Shown piece after piece: positions 1-9,324 of a stretch of 18,165 bases of DNA (position 1 is its first letter; each line of letters starts with the position of its first letter). Under the pieces are notes generated by a model. The model was not told where the DNA came from. It saw nothing but the letters and a program-made list of their open reading frames with translations, and searched no databases. The DNA lies in the NCBI GenBank assembly GCA_964517355.1, contig CAZFCK010000090.1, positions 1 through 18,165 on the forward strand, given 5' to 3'. The translations under genes were made by a program, and so were the position numbers. This stretch comes from CAZFCK01 sp964517355 (GTDB lineage Bacteria; Desulfobacterota; Desulfovibrionia; Desulfovibrionales; Desulfovibrionaceae).

Positions 1-53
1 TTCCAGGGAAATGCATAAGAGCATCTAGCGCTTTTCAAGCGTGAGATGCTCTA
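1..53 (-). repeat. Left copy of a 53-bp hairpin repeat (inverted relative to the right end)
   Basis: Positions 1-53 match the reverse complement of 18112-18164 at 52 of 53 bases; the one difference is at 40 versus 18125. The unit contains a hairpin at 18-52, with outer arms AGAGCATCT (18-26) and AGATGCTCT (44-52) and an inner CGCTT/AAGCG stem around a 3-nt loop. It lies 181 bp beyond the rpoC stop codon, in the same orientation to transcription as the right copy. The match ends just inside the hairpin on both sides, while its outer limit falls off the window, so the full unit may be longer. It could be a REP-like or MITE-like element, or the end of an insertion sequence; no transposase gene is visible. 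Confidence 0.85.
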
Positions 54-172
54 ATTCCTCCAACAATGTGGAAAGCGGTGCCTTGCTCCGACACTGTGAG
101 CAAAAAAACAATATTATCCATGACGCATTTGTGGAAAACGACGGTCCCGCTGCTGCGTGCCGGCGTGCTGAT
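54..172. other. Gap between repeat and rpoC terminator, nothing recognised
   Basis: These 119 bp lie beyond the rpoC terminator. Short reading frames cross the stretch on both strands, but none has a ribosome-binding site or recognisable protein sequence. Confidence 0.5.
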
Positions 173-212
173 AAAAAAAGCGCCCCAGATCCTGTGCGGA
201 TCTGGGGCGCTT
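173..212 (-). terminator. Intrinsic terminator of the rpoBC operon
   Basis: A perfect 13-bp GC-rich stem (180-192 paired with 198-210) closes a 5-nt loop. On the minus strand it is followed directly by seven T residues (complement of 173-179). It lies 23 bp past the rpoC stop codon and is oriented to end rpoC transcription. On the plus strand no U-tract follows, so it acts in one direction. Confidence 0.95.
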
Positions 213-234
213 GCAACGTTCAATTTACGGTGAA

Positions 235-3200
235 TCAGCCACCGATAAGCAGATGGTCGTCTTCGAGCACTTCAAGGAACTTGTCCGCCTTTTCCGGCTG
301 GTCGGGCACGGTTATCTCGGCGTCCACATAGCGGCGGAAGCCTGTTCCCGCGGGGATGAGGCGCCCCACGATAACGTTTTCCTTGAGCCCCCGCAGATGG
401 TCTTCCTTGCCCAAAAGCGACGCCTCCGTAAGCACCTTGGTGGTTTCCTGGAAGCTTGCCGCCGAGATGAAGGAATCCGTGGACAAGGAGGCCTGGGTGA
501 TGCCCAGAACCAACGGTTCCGCCTTTGCCGGTTCCTGGCCGAGTTCAACGATCCTTCTATTTTCGTCCATAAAGCGCGGCTTGTCCACTTGCTCCCCAAC
601 CAGGAAGCACGTCTCGCCCGGATCGAGGATGGTCACTTTCTTGAGCATCTGGCGCACAATGATTTCAATGTGCTTGTCGTTGATGTTAACCCCCTGGAAG
701 CGATACACATCCTGAATTTCCTCAACAAGATAATTCGCGAGATGTTTCTCGCCCTTGATTTTGAGGATATCGTGCAGTTCAGGATAGCCCTCTGTCAGGG
801 CTTCGCCCGCGGCCACGAAGTCGCCGTCATGCACTGTGATGTGCCGCCCCTTGGGGATCAGGTATTCTTTGCTGTCGCCCGTTTCAGGGGTGACGATAAT
901 CTTGCGTTTGCCCTTGGTCTCGTTGCCAAAGGTCACGACACCGTCGATTTCCGAGACAACAGCCATATCCTTGGGTTTCCGGACTTCGAAAAGTTCGGCG
1001 ACCCGCGGCAAACCGCCGACGATGTCTTTTGTTTTCGAGGTTTCACGAGGTTTACGCGCGATAATGTCGCCCGCTTTGACCTCCTGGCCGTCGCGCACCA
1101 TCAACAGGGCGCCCACAGGCAACTGGAACACGGCGGGCACCGTGGAGTTGGGGCGCTGCTTGGGTTTGCCCTTGGCGTCGATAATGGAGATGGAGGGTTT
1201 ATAGTTGGTGGTCCTATATTCGATAATCGTCAGCGTGGAGCGGGATGTGGTCTCATCCACCTTCTCCTGATAAGTCTTGCCTTCCACGATATCGGTGAAG
1301 CGGACCACGCCGTCCACGTCCGAGACAAAGGGTTCGTTGAAAGGATCCCATTCAGCGATGAGCTGTCCCTTTTTGACCTGTTCCTCGGCTTTGACCAGCA
1401 GTTTGGCGCCGGTGGGCAACACGTATTTCTCGCGTTCACGCCCCTGTTCGTCCACGACGCCCACCTGGCCGCTCTTGCCCAGCACCAGGAAATGGCCTTC
1501 CTGGTTCTGCACCATTTTCACGCGGCTCATGGTGACGCGCCCCGCATGCTGCGTAACAATGCTCGAACGTTCGACTTCTTTGGAGGCCGTACCGCCGATG
1601 TGGAACGTACGCATGGTCAGCTGCGTGCCGGGCTCGCCAATGGACTGGGCGGCGATGATGCCCACGGTTTCACCGATATTCACCCTGTGCCCTCTGGCCA
1701 AATCGCGGCCATAGCACAGCGCGCACACGCCGTAACGGCTCTGGCACGTCAGCGCGGAGCGGATGGTGATGGAGTTCACGCCAACTTCATCGAGCTTTTT
1801 GGCATGTTCCTCGTCGATAATGGTGTTGGCGGGAATGATTTCCTCGCCGGATTCCGGATCATAGACCGGGAACAGCGTCACGCGGCCAAGAGCCCGTTCG
1901 GACAAGCGCGCTTTCACGTCGCCGGCCTTGATCAAATGCGATATCTCCAGGCCGTCGACGGTGCCGCAATCGATTTCCGACACGATGACATCCTGCACCA
2001 CGTCCACCAGACGGCGAGTGAGATACCCGGAGTTCGCCGTTTTCAAGGCGGTGTCGGCGAGGCCTTTCCGCGCGCCGTGCGTGGAGGTGAAGTACTGCAA
2101 CACGGAAAGCCCCTCGCGGAAACTCGAGGTGATGGGCGTTTCGATGATTTCACCCGAGGGCTTGGCCATGAGGCCGCGCATGCCCGCGAGCTGGCGCATC
2201 TGGTCCTGGTTGCCTCGAGACCCGGAGTTGGACATCATGAAAATGGAGTTGAAGCTCAGGTTGCTTTCTTCACGATCCGTTTTTTCGTCCTTGAGAATAT
2301 CCTGCGAGATTTCACGCATCATATCTCGGGAAACGTCATTGGTGACTTTGGTCCAGACATCGACGACCTTGTTGTATTTTTCCGTGCGGGTAATGATGCC
2401 GTCGCGGTACTGGCGTTCGATGTCGTCGACCTCGGCGTGCGCCTTTTCCAGCAAATGCACCTTGGTGGTGGGGATTTGCAGGTCCTTGACGCCGATGGTC
2501 ACGCCAGCCTGGGTTGCGAACTCGTAGCCCAGGTCTTTGAGCCTGTCGCACAAAATGACCGTGGCCTTTGTTCCGGCGCGGCGATAGACCTCGCCCACCA
2601 GGTTGGCGATGGTTTTTTTAGTCATAACCCGGTTGATCAGTTCAAAGGGCACCTTGTCGGGCAGCAACTGCCCCACAATGACCCGCCCGGGCGTGGAATC
2701 GACGATGCCGTCCTTCATGCGCACCTTTATGCGCGCGTGCAGGTCCACGCATTGAGCGTCGTAGGCCGCGATAACTTCCCATGGAGCGGTGAATATTTTG
2801 CCTTCGCCGCGCATGAACGAGCGCTCCACCGTCATGTAGTACAGTCCCAGAACGATATCCTGGGAAGGCACGATCACGGGCGTTCCGTTTGCGGGAGAGA
2901 GGATGTTGTTGCTGCTCATCATCAGCACGCGGCATTCCACCTGGGCCTCAACCGACAGGGGCACGTGCACGGCCATCTGGTCGCCGTCAAAGTCCGCGTT
3001 GTACGCCGCGCAGACAAGGGGGTGCAGCTGAATGGCCTTTCCTTCCACCAACGTGGGCTCAAAGGCCTGAATACCCAAGCGGTGCAGAGTCGGCGCGCGG
3101 TTGAGCAAAATGGGATATTCGCGCACCACCTCTTCCAGGATGTCCCAGACAACCAGTTCTTCGCGTTCAACCATCTTTTTGGCGCTCTTGATGGTGGAAG

Positions 3201-4389
3201 CCAGTTCTCTTTCCTCGAGTTTGGAATAGATGAAGGGCTTGAACAGCTCGAGCGCCATTTTTTTAGGCAGGCCGCACTGATGCAGTTTCAGTTTGGGGCC
3301 GACCACGATAACGGAGCGGCCCGAATAGTCCACGCGCTTGCCCAGCAGGTTTTGACGGAAACGCCCCTGCTTGCCTTTGATCATGTCGGAAAGCGACTTC
3401 AAGGGGCGGCCGCTGGTGCCGGTAATGGCGCGGCCGCGGCGGCCGTTGTCGAACAGGGCGTCCACGGACTCCTGGAGCATGCGCTTTTCATTGCGGATGA
3501 TAATGTCGGGGGCGCCGAGTTCCAGCAATCTTTTGAGGCGGTTGTTGCGGTTGATCACGCGCCTGTAGAGATCGTTCAGATCGGACGTGGCGAAACGCCC
3601 CCCGTCGAGAGGCACCAAGGGGCGCAATTCAGGCGGAATAACCGGAATAACCTCGAGGATCATCCACTCCGGCTTGTTTCCGGACTCCAGAAAGGCCTCG
3701 ACGATTTTAAGCCGTTTCGTGAGCTTCTTTTTCTTGGTCTGGGAGCGGGTGGCCTGAGATTCCTCACGCAGCTCCTGCTTGAGCTGTTCGAGCTCAAGTT
3801 CTTCGAGCAGGGAGCGGATGGCTTCCGCGCCCATGCCGACCTTGACCACTTCCTCGCCGTAATGGTCTATGACCTGGAGATACTGGTCTTCGGAAATGAC
3901 CTGCAGTTTTTGCAGGGTTGTTTCGCCCGGATCAAGGACCACATAGGAATCGAAATAGAGCACCTTTTCCAGATCGGCCATGGTCATATCGAGCAACGTG
4001 CCGATTTTCGAAGGCAATGTCTTCAGAAACCAGATATGCGCCACGGGCGCCGCCAGCTCGATATGGCCCATGCGTTCACGCCGGACCTTGGAGGCGATGA
4101 CCTCCACGCCGCATTTTTCACACACGATGCCGCGATGCTTCATGCGCTTGTACTTGCCGCAATTGCATTCGTAATCTTTTACCGGTCCGAAGATCTTGGC
4201 GCAAAAAAGGCCGTCGCGCTCCGGTTTGAAAGTACGGTAGTTGATGGTCTCAGGCTTTTTCACCTCGCCATAGGACCATTCCCTGATCTTTTCAGGAGCC
4301 GCAATGGAAATCTGAATGGCTTGCAGCGACTTGCTCGTTACGCCAGTGGCACTAGCCCCGCGAAAAGAGAAGAGATCGTCAAGCGTCAT
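235..4389 (-). CDS. rpoC: DNA-directed RNA polymerase subunit beta' (RpoC)
   Basis: This is the largest subunit of the core RNA polymerase, 1384 aa, a normal full length for proteobacteria. The N-terminal zinc-binding site uses C75, C77, C90 and C93. The catalytic NADFDGDQ motif is at 464-471, with the Mg2+-binding aspartates D466, D468 and D470. The bridge-helix and trigger-loop region spans about 718-800, and the second zinc site uses C808, C882, C889 and C892. The start ATG (MTLDDLF) has an upstream GGGGTGAG. The gene is last in the operon, 192 bp after rpoB, and ends in a strong terminator. A nearly gene-length open frame on the opposite strand is a codon-bias shadow. The identification rests on the intact family motifs. 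Confidence 0.99.
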   Translation of the reverse strand: MTLDDLFSFRGASATGVTSKSLQAIQISIAAPEKIREWSYGEVKKPETINYRTFKPERDGLFCAKIFGPVKDYECNCGKYKRMKHRGIVCEKCGVEVIASKVRRERMGHIELAAPVAHIWFLKTLPSKIGTLLDMTMADLEKVLYFDSYVVLDPGETTLQKLQVISEDQYLQVIDHYGEEVVKVGMGAEAIRSLLEELELEQLKQELREESQATRSQTKKKKLTKRLKIVEAFLESGNKPEWMILEVIPVIPPELRPLVPLDGGRFATSDLNDLYRRVINRNNRLKRLLELGAPDIIIRNEKRMLQESVDALFDNGRRGRAITGTSGRPLKSLSDMIKGKQGRFRQNLLGKRVDYSGRSVIVVGPKLKLHQCGLPKKMALELFKPFIYSKLEERELASTIKSAKKMVEREELVVWDILEEVVREYPILLNRAPTLHRLGIQAFEPTLVEGKAIQLHPLVCAAYNADFDGDQMAVHVPLSVEAQVECRVLMMSSNNILSPANGTPVIVPSQDIVLGLYYMTVERSFMRGEGKIFTAPWEVIAAYDAQCVDLHARIKVRMKDGIVDSTPGRVIVGQLLPDKVPFELINRVMTKKTIANLVGEVYRRAGTKATVILCDRLKDLGYEFATQAGVTIGVKDLQIPTTKVHLLEKAHAEVDDIERQYRDGIITRTEKYNKVVDVWTKVTNDVSRDMMREISQDILKDEKTDREESNLSFNSIFMMSNSGSRGNQDQMRQLAGMRGLMAKPSGEIIETPITSSFREGLSVLQYFTSTHGARKGLADTALKTANSGYLTRRLVDVVQDVIVSEIDCGTVDGLEISHLIKAGDVKARLSERALGRVTLFPVYDPESGEEIIPANTIIDEEHAKKLDEVGVNSITIRSALTCQSRYGVCALCYGRDLARGHRVNIGETVGIIAAQSIGEPGTQLTMRTFHIGGTASKEVERSSIVTQHAGRVTMSRVKMVQNQEGHFLVLGKSGQVGVVDEQGREREKYVLPTGAKLLVKAEEQVKKGQLIAEWDPFNEPFVSDVDGVVRFTDIVEGKTYQEKVDETTSRSTLTIIEYRTTNYKPSISIIDAKGKPKQRPNSTVPAVFQLPVGALLMVRDGQEVKAGDIIARKPRETSKTKDIVGGLPRVAELFEVRKPKDMAVVSEIDGVVTFGNETKGKRKIIVTPETGDSKEYLIPKGRHITVHDGDFVAAGEALTEGYPELHDILKIKGEKHLANYLVEEIQDVYRFQGVNINDKHIEIIVRQMLKKVTILDPGETCFLVGEQVDKPRFMDENRRIVELGQEPAKAEPLVLGITQASLSTDSFISAASFQETTKVLTEASLLGKEDHLRGLKENVIVGRLIPAGTGFRRYVDAEITVPDQPEKADKFLEVLEDDHLLIGG

Positions 4390-4581
4390 ACGTTCTCACC
4401 CCGCATGTTGTCGGGTTTCGGGACGGGCACAAGCCCGCCCCGTTGAATGCTTCCGTCTATATGCAGATTCCGAGTCGATCATGAACGGGCGGCGTGGGCA
4501 TGCCGCCGGCAATACGCTCATGATGCGCTTCACTGATACACGTCAGTGGAGCAGGCGATCTCACAACAAGATCACGCCGCG
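4390..4581 (-). other. rpoB-rpoC intergenic region, rich in hairpins
   Basis: This 192-bp spacer is clearly longer than the short rpoB-rpoC gap of E. coli. It holds four inverted repeats: CACTGA/TCAGTG (4531-4536, 4543-4548); a nested structure of ATCATGA/TCATGAT (4478-4484, 4518-4524) enclosing GGCGGC/GCCGCC (4488-4493, 4502-4507); and an 8-bp stem with one mismatch at 4421-4428/4433-4440, just ahead of the rpoC ribosome-binding site. None has a T-tract, so RNA processing, translation control or transcript stabilisation is more likely than termination. No convincing promoter or coding sequence was seen. Confidence 0.6.
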
Positions 4582-7500
4582 TCAGCGCTGCTTCGGACGC
4601 TGCTTTTTTTCTTCCTCGATCAGTGTCACATCCAGGCCCAGGGACATGAGTTCCTTGACCAGAACATTGAAGGACTCGGGGAGTCCGGCTTCGAGGAAGT
4701 TATCCCCTTTCACTATTTTCTCGTACATCTTCACGCGCCCGGTCACGTCGTCGGACTTGACCGTGAGGAATTCCTGCAACAAATGGGCTGCGCCATAGGC
4801 TTCCAGGGCCCAGACTTCCATTTCCCCGAGCCGCTGCCCGCCGAACTGAGCCTTGCCGCCAAGGGGCTGCTGCGTCACCAGGGAGTAAGGGCCGGTGGAG
4901 CGCGCATGGATCTTCTCATCAACAAGATGGTGCAGTTTGAGCATGTACATCACGCCCACGGTGACCCTGTTGTGGAACGGCACGCCCGTACGTCCGTCGA
5001 AGAGCACCGATTTTCCATCGTCGGGCAAGCCGGCCTTGACCAGCCAGTTCCAGATTTCTTCTTCCTCGGCGCCGTCGAAAACCGGAGTGCGGCAAGGAAT
5101 GCCGGACTTGATGTTTTTGAGCGCGGTCTTCAAGGCATCGTCGTCCATTTCGGCGACAACGTCGTCGATTTCCTTGGAATTGAAGATCTCGCCGATTTCA
5201 GCGCGAACCTTGTCCATGCCCGCGCCTTTTTGGGCCATGCGGTTCAGCTGACGCCCAAGTTCGCGGGCGCCCCAACCGAGATGGGTCTCCATGATCTGTC
5301 CGATATTCATACGCGAAGGAACGCCCAGGGGGTTGAGCACGATGTCCACGGGCGTGCCGTCCGCGAAAAAGGGCATGTCCTCCTCCGGCAGGATGCAGGA
5401 GACGACACCCTTGTTACCATGGCGTCCGGCCATCTTGTCGCCCACGGACAGCTTGCGTTTCACCGCCACGTAGACCTTGACCATCTTGGTCACGCCCGGA
5501 GGCAGATCATCGCCTTCCGTAACCTTTTCGCGCTTCACCGTGTACATTTCTTCGATGAATTTGACCTGGGCGCTATAGCGGTCCAAGGCCAGCTGCACGT
5601 CGTCATTGGTCTCCCTGCTCTTGAAGAGCCCCACGAGTTTACGCAGGGGCAGGGTATCGAAAACCTCGCGCGTGAGCACATGGCCGATCTCAGCGAGCAC
5701 CTGGCCCTTTTTCTTGCCTTGCACGTTGGCGGCCAGCTGCTTGTTTTCCACAAGAGGCCAGACAAGGTCACGGGTCTTTTCCGTCAACGCGTCGCGATGC
5801 AGACCCTCTTTACGGTCCAAACGCCCCAGTTCGAAGTCTTCGATGCTCTTGGTGCGTTCGTCCTTTTCGCCTTTGGGACGGTTGAAGACCTTCACGTCGA
5901 TGACCGTGCCCTCGATTCCGGGCGGCACCTTGAGCGAGGTGTTCTTCACGTCGCGGGCCTTGTCGCCGAAGATGGCGCGCAGCAATTTTTCTTCCGGGGT
6001 CAATTGCGATTCGCCCTTGGGCGTGATCTTGCCCACCAGAATGTCCTCGGCCTTCACGCTGGCGCCGATGCGAATGATGCCGCTTTCGTCCAGATTGCGC
6101 AGCATGTCCTCACTGACGTTTGGAATATCGCGCGTCACTTCCTCGGGCCCGAGCTTGGTGTCGCGAGCGACCACTTCGAATTCCTCGATGTGCACCGACG
6201 TGAACACATCCTCTTTCACCACGCGCTCGGAAATGAGAATGGAGTCCTCGAAGTTGAAGCCGCACCAGGGCATGAACGCCACGAGCAGGTTTTTGCCCAG
6301 GGCCAGCTCGCCCTGGCTGATACCCGGGCCGTCGGCGAGCACTGCGCCCTTGCCGACGCGCTCCCCGGTATAGACCTGGGGTTTTTGTCCAAAACAGGAG
6401 TTCTGGTTGGATTTATGATATTTTTGCAACTCATAGGCGCGCACGCCGCCGATTTTGGGGTACTTCTCGTCGCTATCATAACGCATAATGACGGAATCGG
6501 CGTCTGCGTAGGCGACAACGCCTTCGGCCTCGGCCAACAAGCAGCTGCCGGAGTCGTGCGCGACGCGCAGTTCCATGCCGGTACCGACGATGGGCGCCTC
6601 GCAACGCAGCAACGGTACGGCCTGACGCTGCATGTTGGACCCCATGAGCGCGCGGTTCGCGTCGTCGTGTTCCAAAAACGGAATCAAGGCCGCGGAGATC
6701 GAGACCATCTGACTGGGCGAAATATCCATCAACGTGACTTCTTCACGGGGCGACATGAGCACGTCGCCGCGCACACGGCACGTGACAAGCGCGTTTGTGA
6801 AGCGTCCTTCTTCATCAAGGGGCGCGTTGGCCTGGGCGATGACGTGCTTGAACTCCTTGGAGGCGTCCAGATGCATCACCTTGTCAGTGACCTTGCCGTC
6901 TTCAACCACGCGATAAGGTGTTTCAATAAATCCGAAATCATTGACCTTAGCGAACGTGGTCAAGGAAACGATAAGGCCGATGTTCGGACCTTCAGGCGTT
7001 TCAATGGGGCAAATGCGGCCGTAGTGGCTGACGTGTACGTCGCGCACCTCAAATCCGGCGCGCTCCCGCGTCAAACCTCCGGGCCCCAGAGCGGACAAGC
7101 GGCGTTTATGCGTCACTTCACTCAAGGGATTGGTCTGGTCCATGAACTGCGAAAGCTGCGACGTGCCGAAAAACTCCTTGAGCACAGCCACCACGGGCTT
7201 GAAATTGATCAAGTCGTAAGGCATGAGCGTGGAGACTTCCTGCAGGCTCATACGCTCCTTGATAGCCCGCTCCATGCGCACCAGGCCGATACGATACTGG
7301 TTTTCCACCAGTTCCCCAACGGGGCGCACCCGGCGGTTTCCCAGATGGTCGATGTCGTCCGCGGGGCCATGGCTATCTTTGAGCCGCGTCAGATGCCTGA
7401 TGGCCTTGAGAATGTCCTCGTCAGCAAGGGTGCGCTGATCCAAAGGCACTTCCACGTCCAGGCGACTGTTCAATTTATAGCGGCCGACCGGTGAAAGGTC

Positions 7501-8685
7501 GTAGTAATCGGCATTGCGGAACAGGTTCTCGAAAAATGTGGAGGCGATTTCCGCAGTGGGCGGAGAACTCGGGCGCAACCTGCGGTATATTTCTATCTGG
7601 GCCTGCTCCTGATCCTGCGTTTTATCGAGCATCAACGTGTCGCGCATGGAAGGCGAAACATCAGACCCCCGAGTATGCAGCACGCGAAGTTCGGAGATGT
7701 CGTTCTCCTGAAGCTGTTCTACGATGGCGGGGGCAAGCTCGTCCCCGGCCTCGGCGATGAGTTCGCCGGTCTCGGGATGCGCCATGTCCTGGGCAAGATA
7801 CAACCCGTCGAGAACTTCGGGCGCAACTTCGATCCGTTCAATGCCCTTTTCGAAAAACAGACGCCAATGGCGCTTCGTGATGGGTTTGCCGGCCTGCACG
7901 ATTACGTTGCCCTCGGCGTCGGCAACATCGGCAAAGGCGTTTTCCTTGCGGTAAAAGTCCTTGGAGAGCTTCCAGAAAACACGCTCGTCTTCCAGGACGA
8001 ATTCTTCTGTATCGTAAAAATAATTCAGAATTTCCGCCTTGTTCATCCCCATGGCCTTGAAGAGGATGGTGCAAGGCATTTTGCGCCGCCGGTCTATGCG
8101 GACATAAAGAATGTCCTTGTGATCGAAATCGAAATCGAGCCATGATCCCCGCATGGGAATGATGCGGCAAGAATAAAGAACCTTGCGGCTGGAATGGGTC
8201 TTGCCGGAATCGTGTTCGAAAATAATGCCCGGCGAGCGCTGCAACTGGTTGACGATAACGCGCTCGGTACCGTTTATGATGAAGGTGCCTTTTTCGGTCA
8301 TCAGCGGCAATGTGCCGAAATAAACCTTATCTTGCTCCTTGATGTCGTGAATTGTACGGTTCTGGCCTTCCTCGTCGACATCCCAGACAACGAGGCGGAC
8401 CTTGATCCAGATCCGTGCCTCATAGGTGAGTCCTTTTGAAATGCATTCGGCGATGTCATATTCGGGTTCACCAATTTCATAACTCACATATTCGAGGCTT
8501 GCAGTCTTGTTGAAATCTTCTATTGGAAAGACCGAGCGAAAAACGGCCTCCAATCCCATATCGGGACGGCGGTTTTCCACATCCATCTGCAAAAATTGCT
8601 GATAGGATTCCACCTGCAAATCCAGCAGGTGGGGAATGGGCACGATGTTCTCCACTTTGCCAAAGTGCTTTGTGAGCTGGGCCAT
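4582..8685 (-). CDS. rpoB: DNA-directed RNA polymerase subunit beta (RpoB)
   Basis: This is the second large RNA polymerase subunit and the target of rifampicin, 1367 aa from the chosen start. An in-frame start 66 bp upstream is possible, but ATG at 8683-8685 (MAQLTKHFGK) has an AGAGGAG ribosome-binding site and fits the family start. With this start, key positions carry E. coli numbers: the rifampicin-pocket residues D516, H526 and S531, and E813/D814 of NFEDSILIS. The clamp-side motif GDKMAGRHGNKG is at 1082-1093. The rifampicin cluster shows the wild-type, drug-sensitive residues at D516, H526 and S531. The gene has its own promoter about 90 bp upstream and is followed by rpoC. Confidence 0.99.
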   Translation of the reverse strand: MAQLTKHFGKVENIVPIPHLLDLQVESYQQFLQMDVENRRPDMGLEAVFRSVFPIEDFNKTASLEYVSYEIGEPEYDIAECISKGLTYEARIWIKVRLVVWDVDEEGQNRTIHDIKEQDKVYFGTLPLMTEKGTFIINGTERVIVNQLQRSPGIIFEHDSGKTHSSRKVLYSCRIIPMRGSWLDFDFDHKDILYVRIDRRRKMPCTILFKAMGMNKAEILNYFYDTEEFVLEDERVFWKLSKDFYRKENAFADVADAEGNVIVQAGKPITKRHWRLFFEKGIERIEVAPEVLDGLYLAQDMAHPETGELIAEAGDELAPAIVEQLQENDISELRVLHTRGSDVSPSMRDTLMLDKTQDQEQAQIEIYRRLRPSSPPTAEIASTFFENLFRNADYYDLSPVGRYKLNSRLDVEVPLDQRTLADEDILKAIRHLTRLKDSHGPADDIDHLGNRRVRPVGELVENQYRIGLVRMERAIKERMSLQEVSTLMPYDLINFKPVVAVLKEFFGTSQLSQFMDQTNPLSEVTHKRRLSALGPGGLTRERAGFEVRDVHVSHYGRICPIETPEGPNIGLIVSLTTFAKVNDFGFIETPYRVVEDGKVTDKVMHLDASKEFKHVIAQANAPLDEEGRFTNALVTCRVRGDVLMSPREEVTLMDISPSQMVSISAALIPFLEHDDANRALMGSNMQRQAVPLLRCEAPIVGTGMELRVAHDSGSCLLAEAEGVVAYADADSVIMRYDSDEKYPKIGGVRAYELQKYHKSNQNSCFGQKPQVYTGERVGKGAVLADGPGISQGELALGKNLLVAFMPWCGFNFEDSILISERVVKEDVFTSVHIEEFEVVARDTKLGPEEVTRDIPNVSEDMLRNLDESGIIRIGASVKAEDILVGKITPKGESQLTPEEKLLRAIFGDKARDVKNTSLKVPPGIEGTVIDVKVFNRPKGEKDERTKSIEDFELGRLDRKEGLHRDALTEKTRDLVWPLVENKQLAANVQGKKKGQVLAEIGHVLTREVFDTLPLRKLVGLFKSRETNDDVQLALDRYSAQVKFIEEMYTVKREKVTEGDDLPPGVTKMVKVYVAVKRKLSVGDKMAGRHGNKGVVSCILPEEDMPFFADGTPVDIVLNPLGVPSRMNIGQIMETHLGWGARELGRQLNRMAQKGAGMDKVRAEIGEIFNSKEIDDVVAEMDDDALKTALKNIKSGIPCRTPVFDGAEEEEIWNWLVKAGLPDDGKSVLFDGRTGVPFHNRVTVGVMYMLKLHHLVDEKIHARSTGPYSLVTQQPLGGKAQFGGQRLGEMEVWALEAYGAAHLLQEFLTVKSDDVTGRVKMYEKIVKGDNFLEAGLPESFNVLVKELMSLGLDVTLIEEEKKQRPKQR

Positions 8686-9272
8686 AGGCTCCTCTGCGTC
8701 GATGCGGTTCACCGGCGATGCGACGCGCCGGGTTTCGCAGGTCATGATCAAGGGGACCTGCGCATCCTAAAGATTATACCGTAAAACGTGCGCGCTGCCA
8801 CCCTGTGGTTAAACGCGGAACTATCTACTCCCCGGAACAAAACGGACCGGCCATTCGTTCTTGCGGCATTTGCCGAGCAGCCCGACCGCGCTTGGCGCGA
8901 CCGTGAACGTTACAATAACCTCGAGCGACAAAATGTCATGCATTATGCGCTCTCATTAAATAGCTGCAGCTGGGAAAAAAATGGACTGTACAACACGATA
9001 CTCTGGTGAACTTCCGCTCCCAAGGGGTGCCGGCTTGCTTTTTGATGGCCATTTGTTAGAATCTGCCCTTGCGTGCCTGTTGCAATAGCTTGTGATCGGG
9101 AGAAAAAAATGTGGAGCAGGCGGATTTTCACAGGGTGACGCCACACATCGCTCCCTTACCTGCCGAGAAGTACACACTCATCGTACATCAATCGAGACCG
9201 TGATTCCAGCTGTCCCCAAAAGATAAACCGCAAAAGGAGAAGGCACTTCTCCCGTTGCGTGACTTGCATTGC
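8686..9272 (-). other. rplL-rpoB intergenic region
   Basis: With the rplL hairpin this makes about 640 bp between rplL and rpoB, carrying the rpoB leader and promoter. A T7 run (minus strand, 9102-9108) follows an imperfect GTGG...CCAC fold and could be a weak attenuator, but the stem is poor. The short frames in the stretch overlap each other on both strands, lack ribosome-binding sites and resemble no known protein. In E. coli the same position holds an attenuator and an RNase III site, so a regulatory role is plausible. Confidence 0.5.
8773..8801 (-). promoter_or_regulatory. Putative sigma-70 promoter of rpoBC
   Basis: On the minus strand a perfect TATAAT -10 box (8773-8778) lies 17 bp from GTGGCA (8796-8801), which matches the -35 consensus at four of six positions. 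Transcription would begin near 8766, giving an rpoB leader of about 80 nt. An internal promoter fits the long gap and would let rpoBC be expressed apart from the ribosomal protein genes. Confidence 0.6.
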
Positions 9273-9301
9273 GGGCGCGGCCGGACAGCTGGGCCGCGCC
9301 C
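9273..9301 (-). promoter_or_regulatory. GC-rich hairpin after rplL (attenuator or processing site)
   Basis: A perfect 10-bp stem, GGGCGCGGCC (9273-9282) with GGCCGCGCCC (9292-9301), closes a 9-nt loop 24 bp beyond the rplL stop. No T-tract follows on the minus strand, so it is not a canonical terminator. Candidate roles are partial attenuation between ribosomal protein and polymerase genes, an RNase III site, or 3'-end protection. Confidence 0.55.
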
Positions 9302-9324
9302 CATATCTGCTAACAGCAAAGCTG

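Noticed and set aside
211..7494. Very long plus-strand open frames opposite rpoC (211-4446) and rpoB (4546-7494)
   Set aside because: They mirror highly conserved minus-strand genes, lack ribosome-binding sites and protein-like motifs, and follow from codon bias in GC-rich genes.
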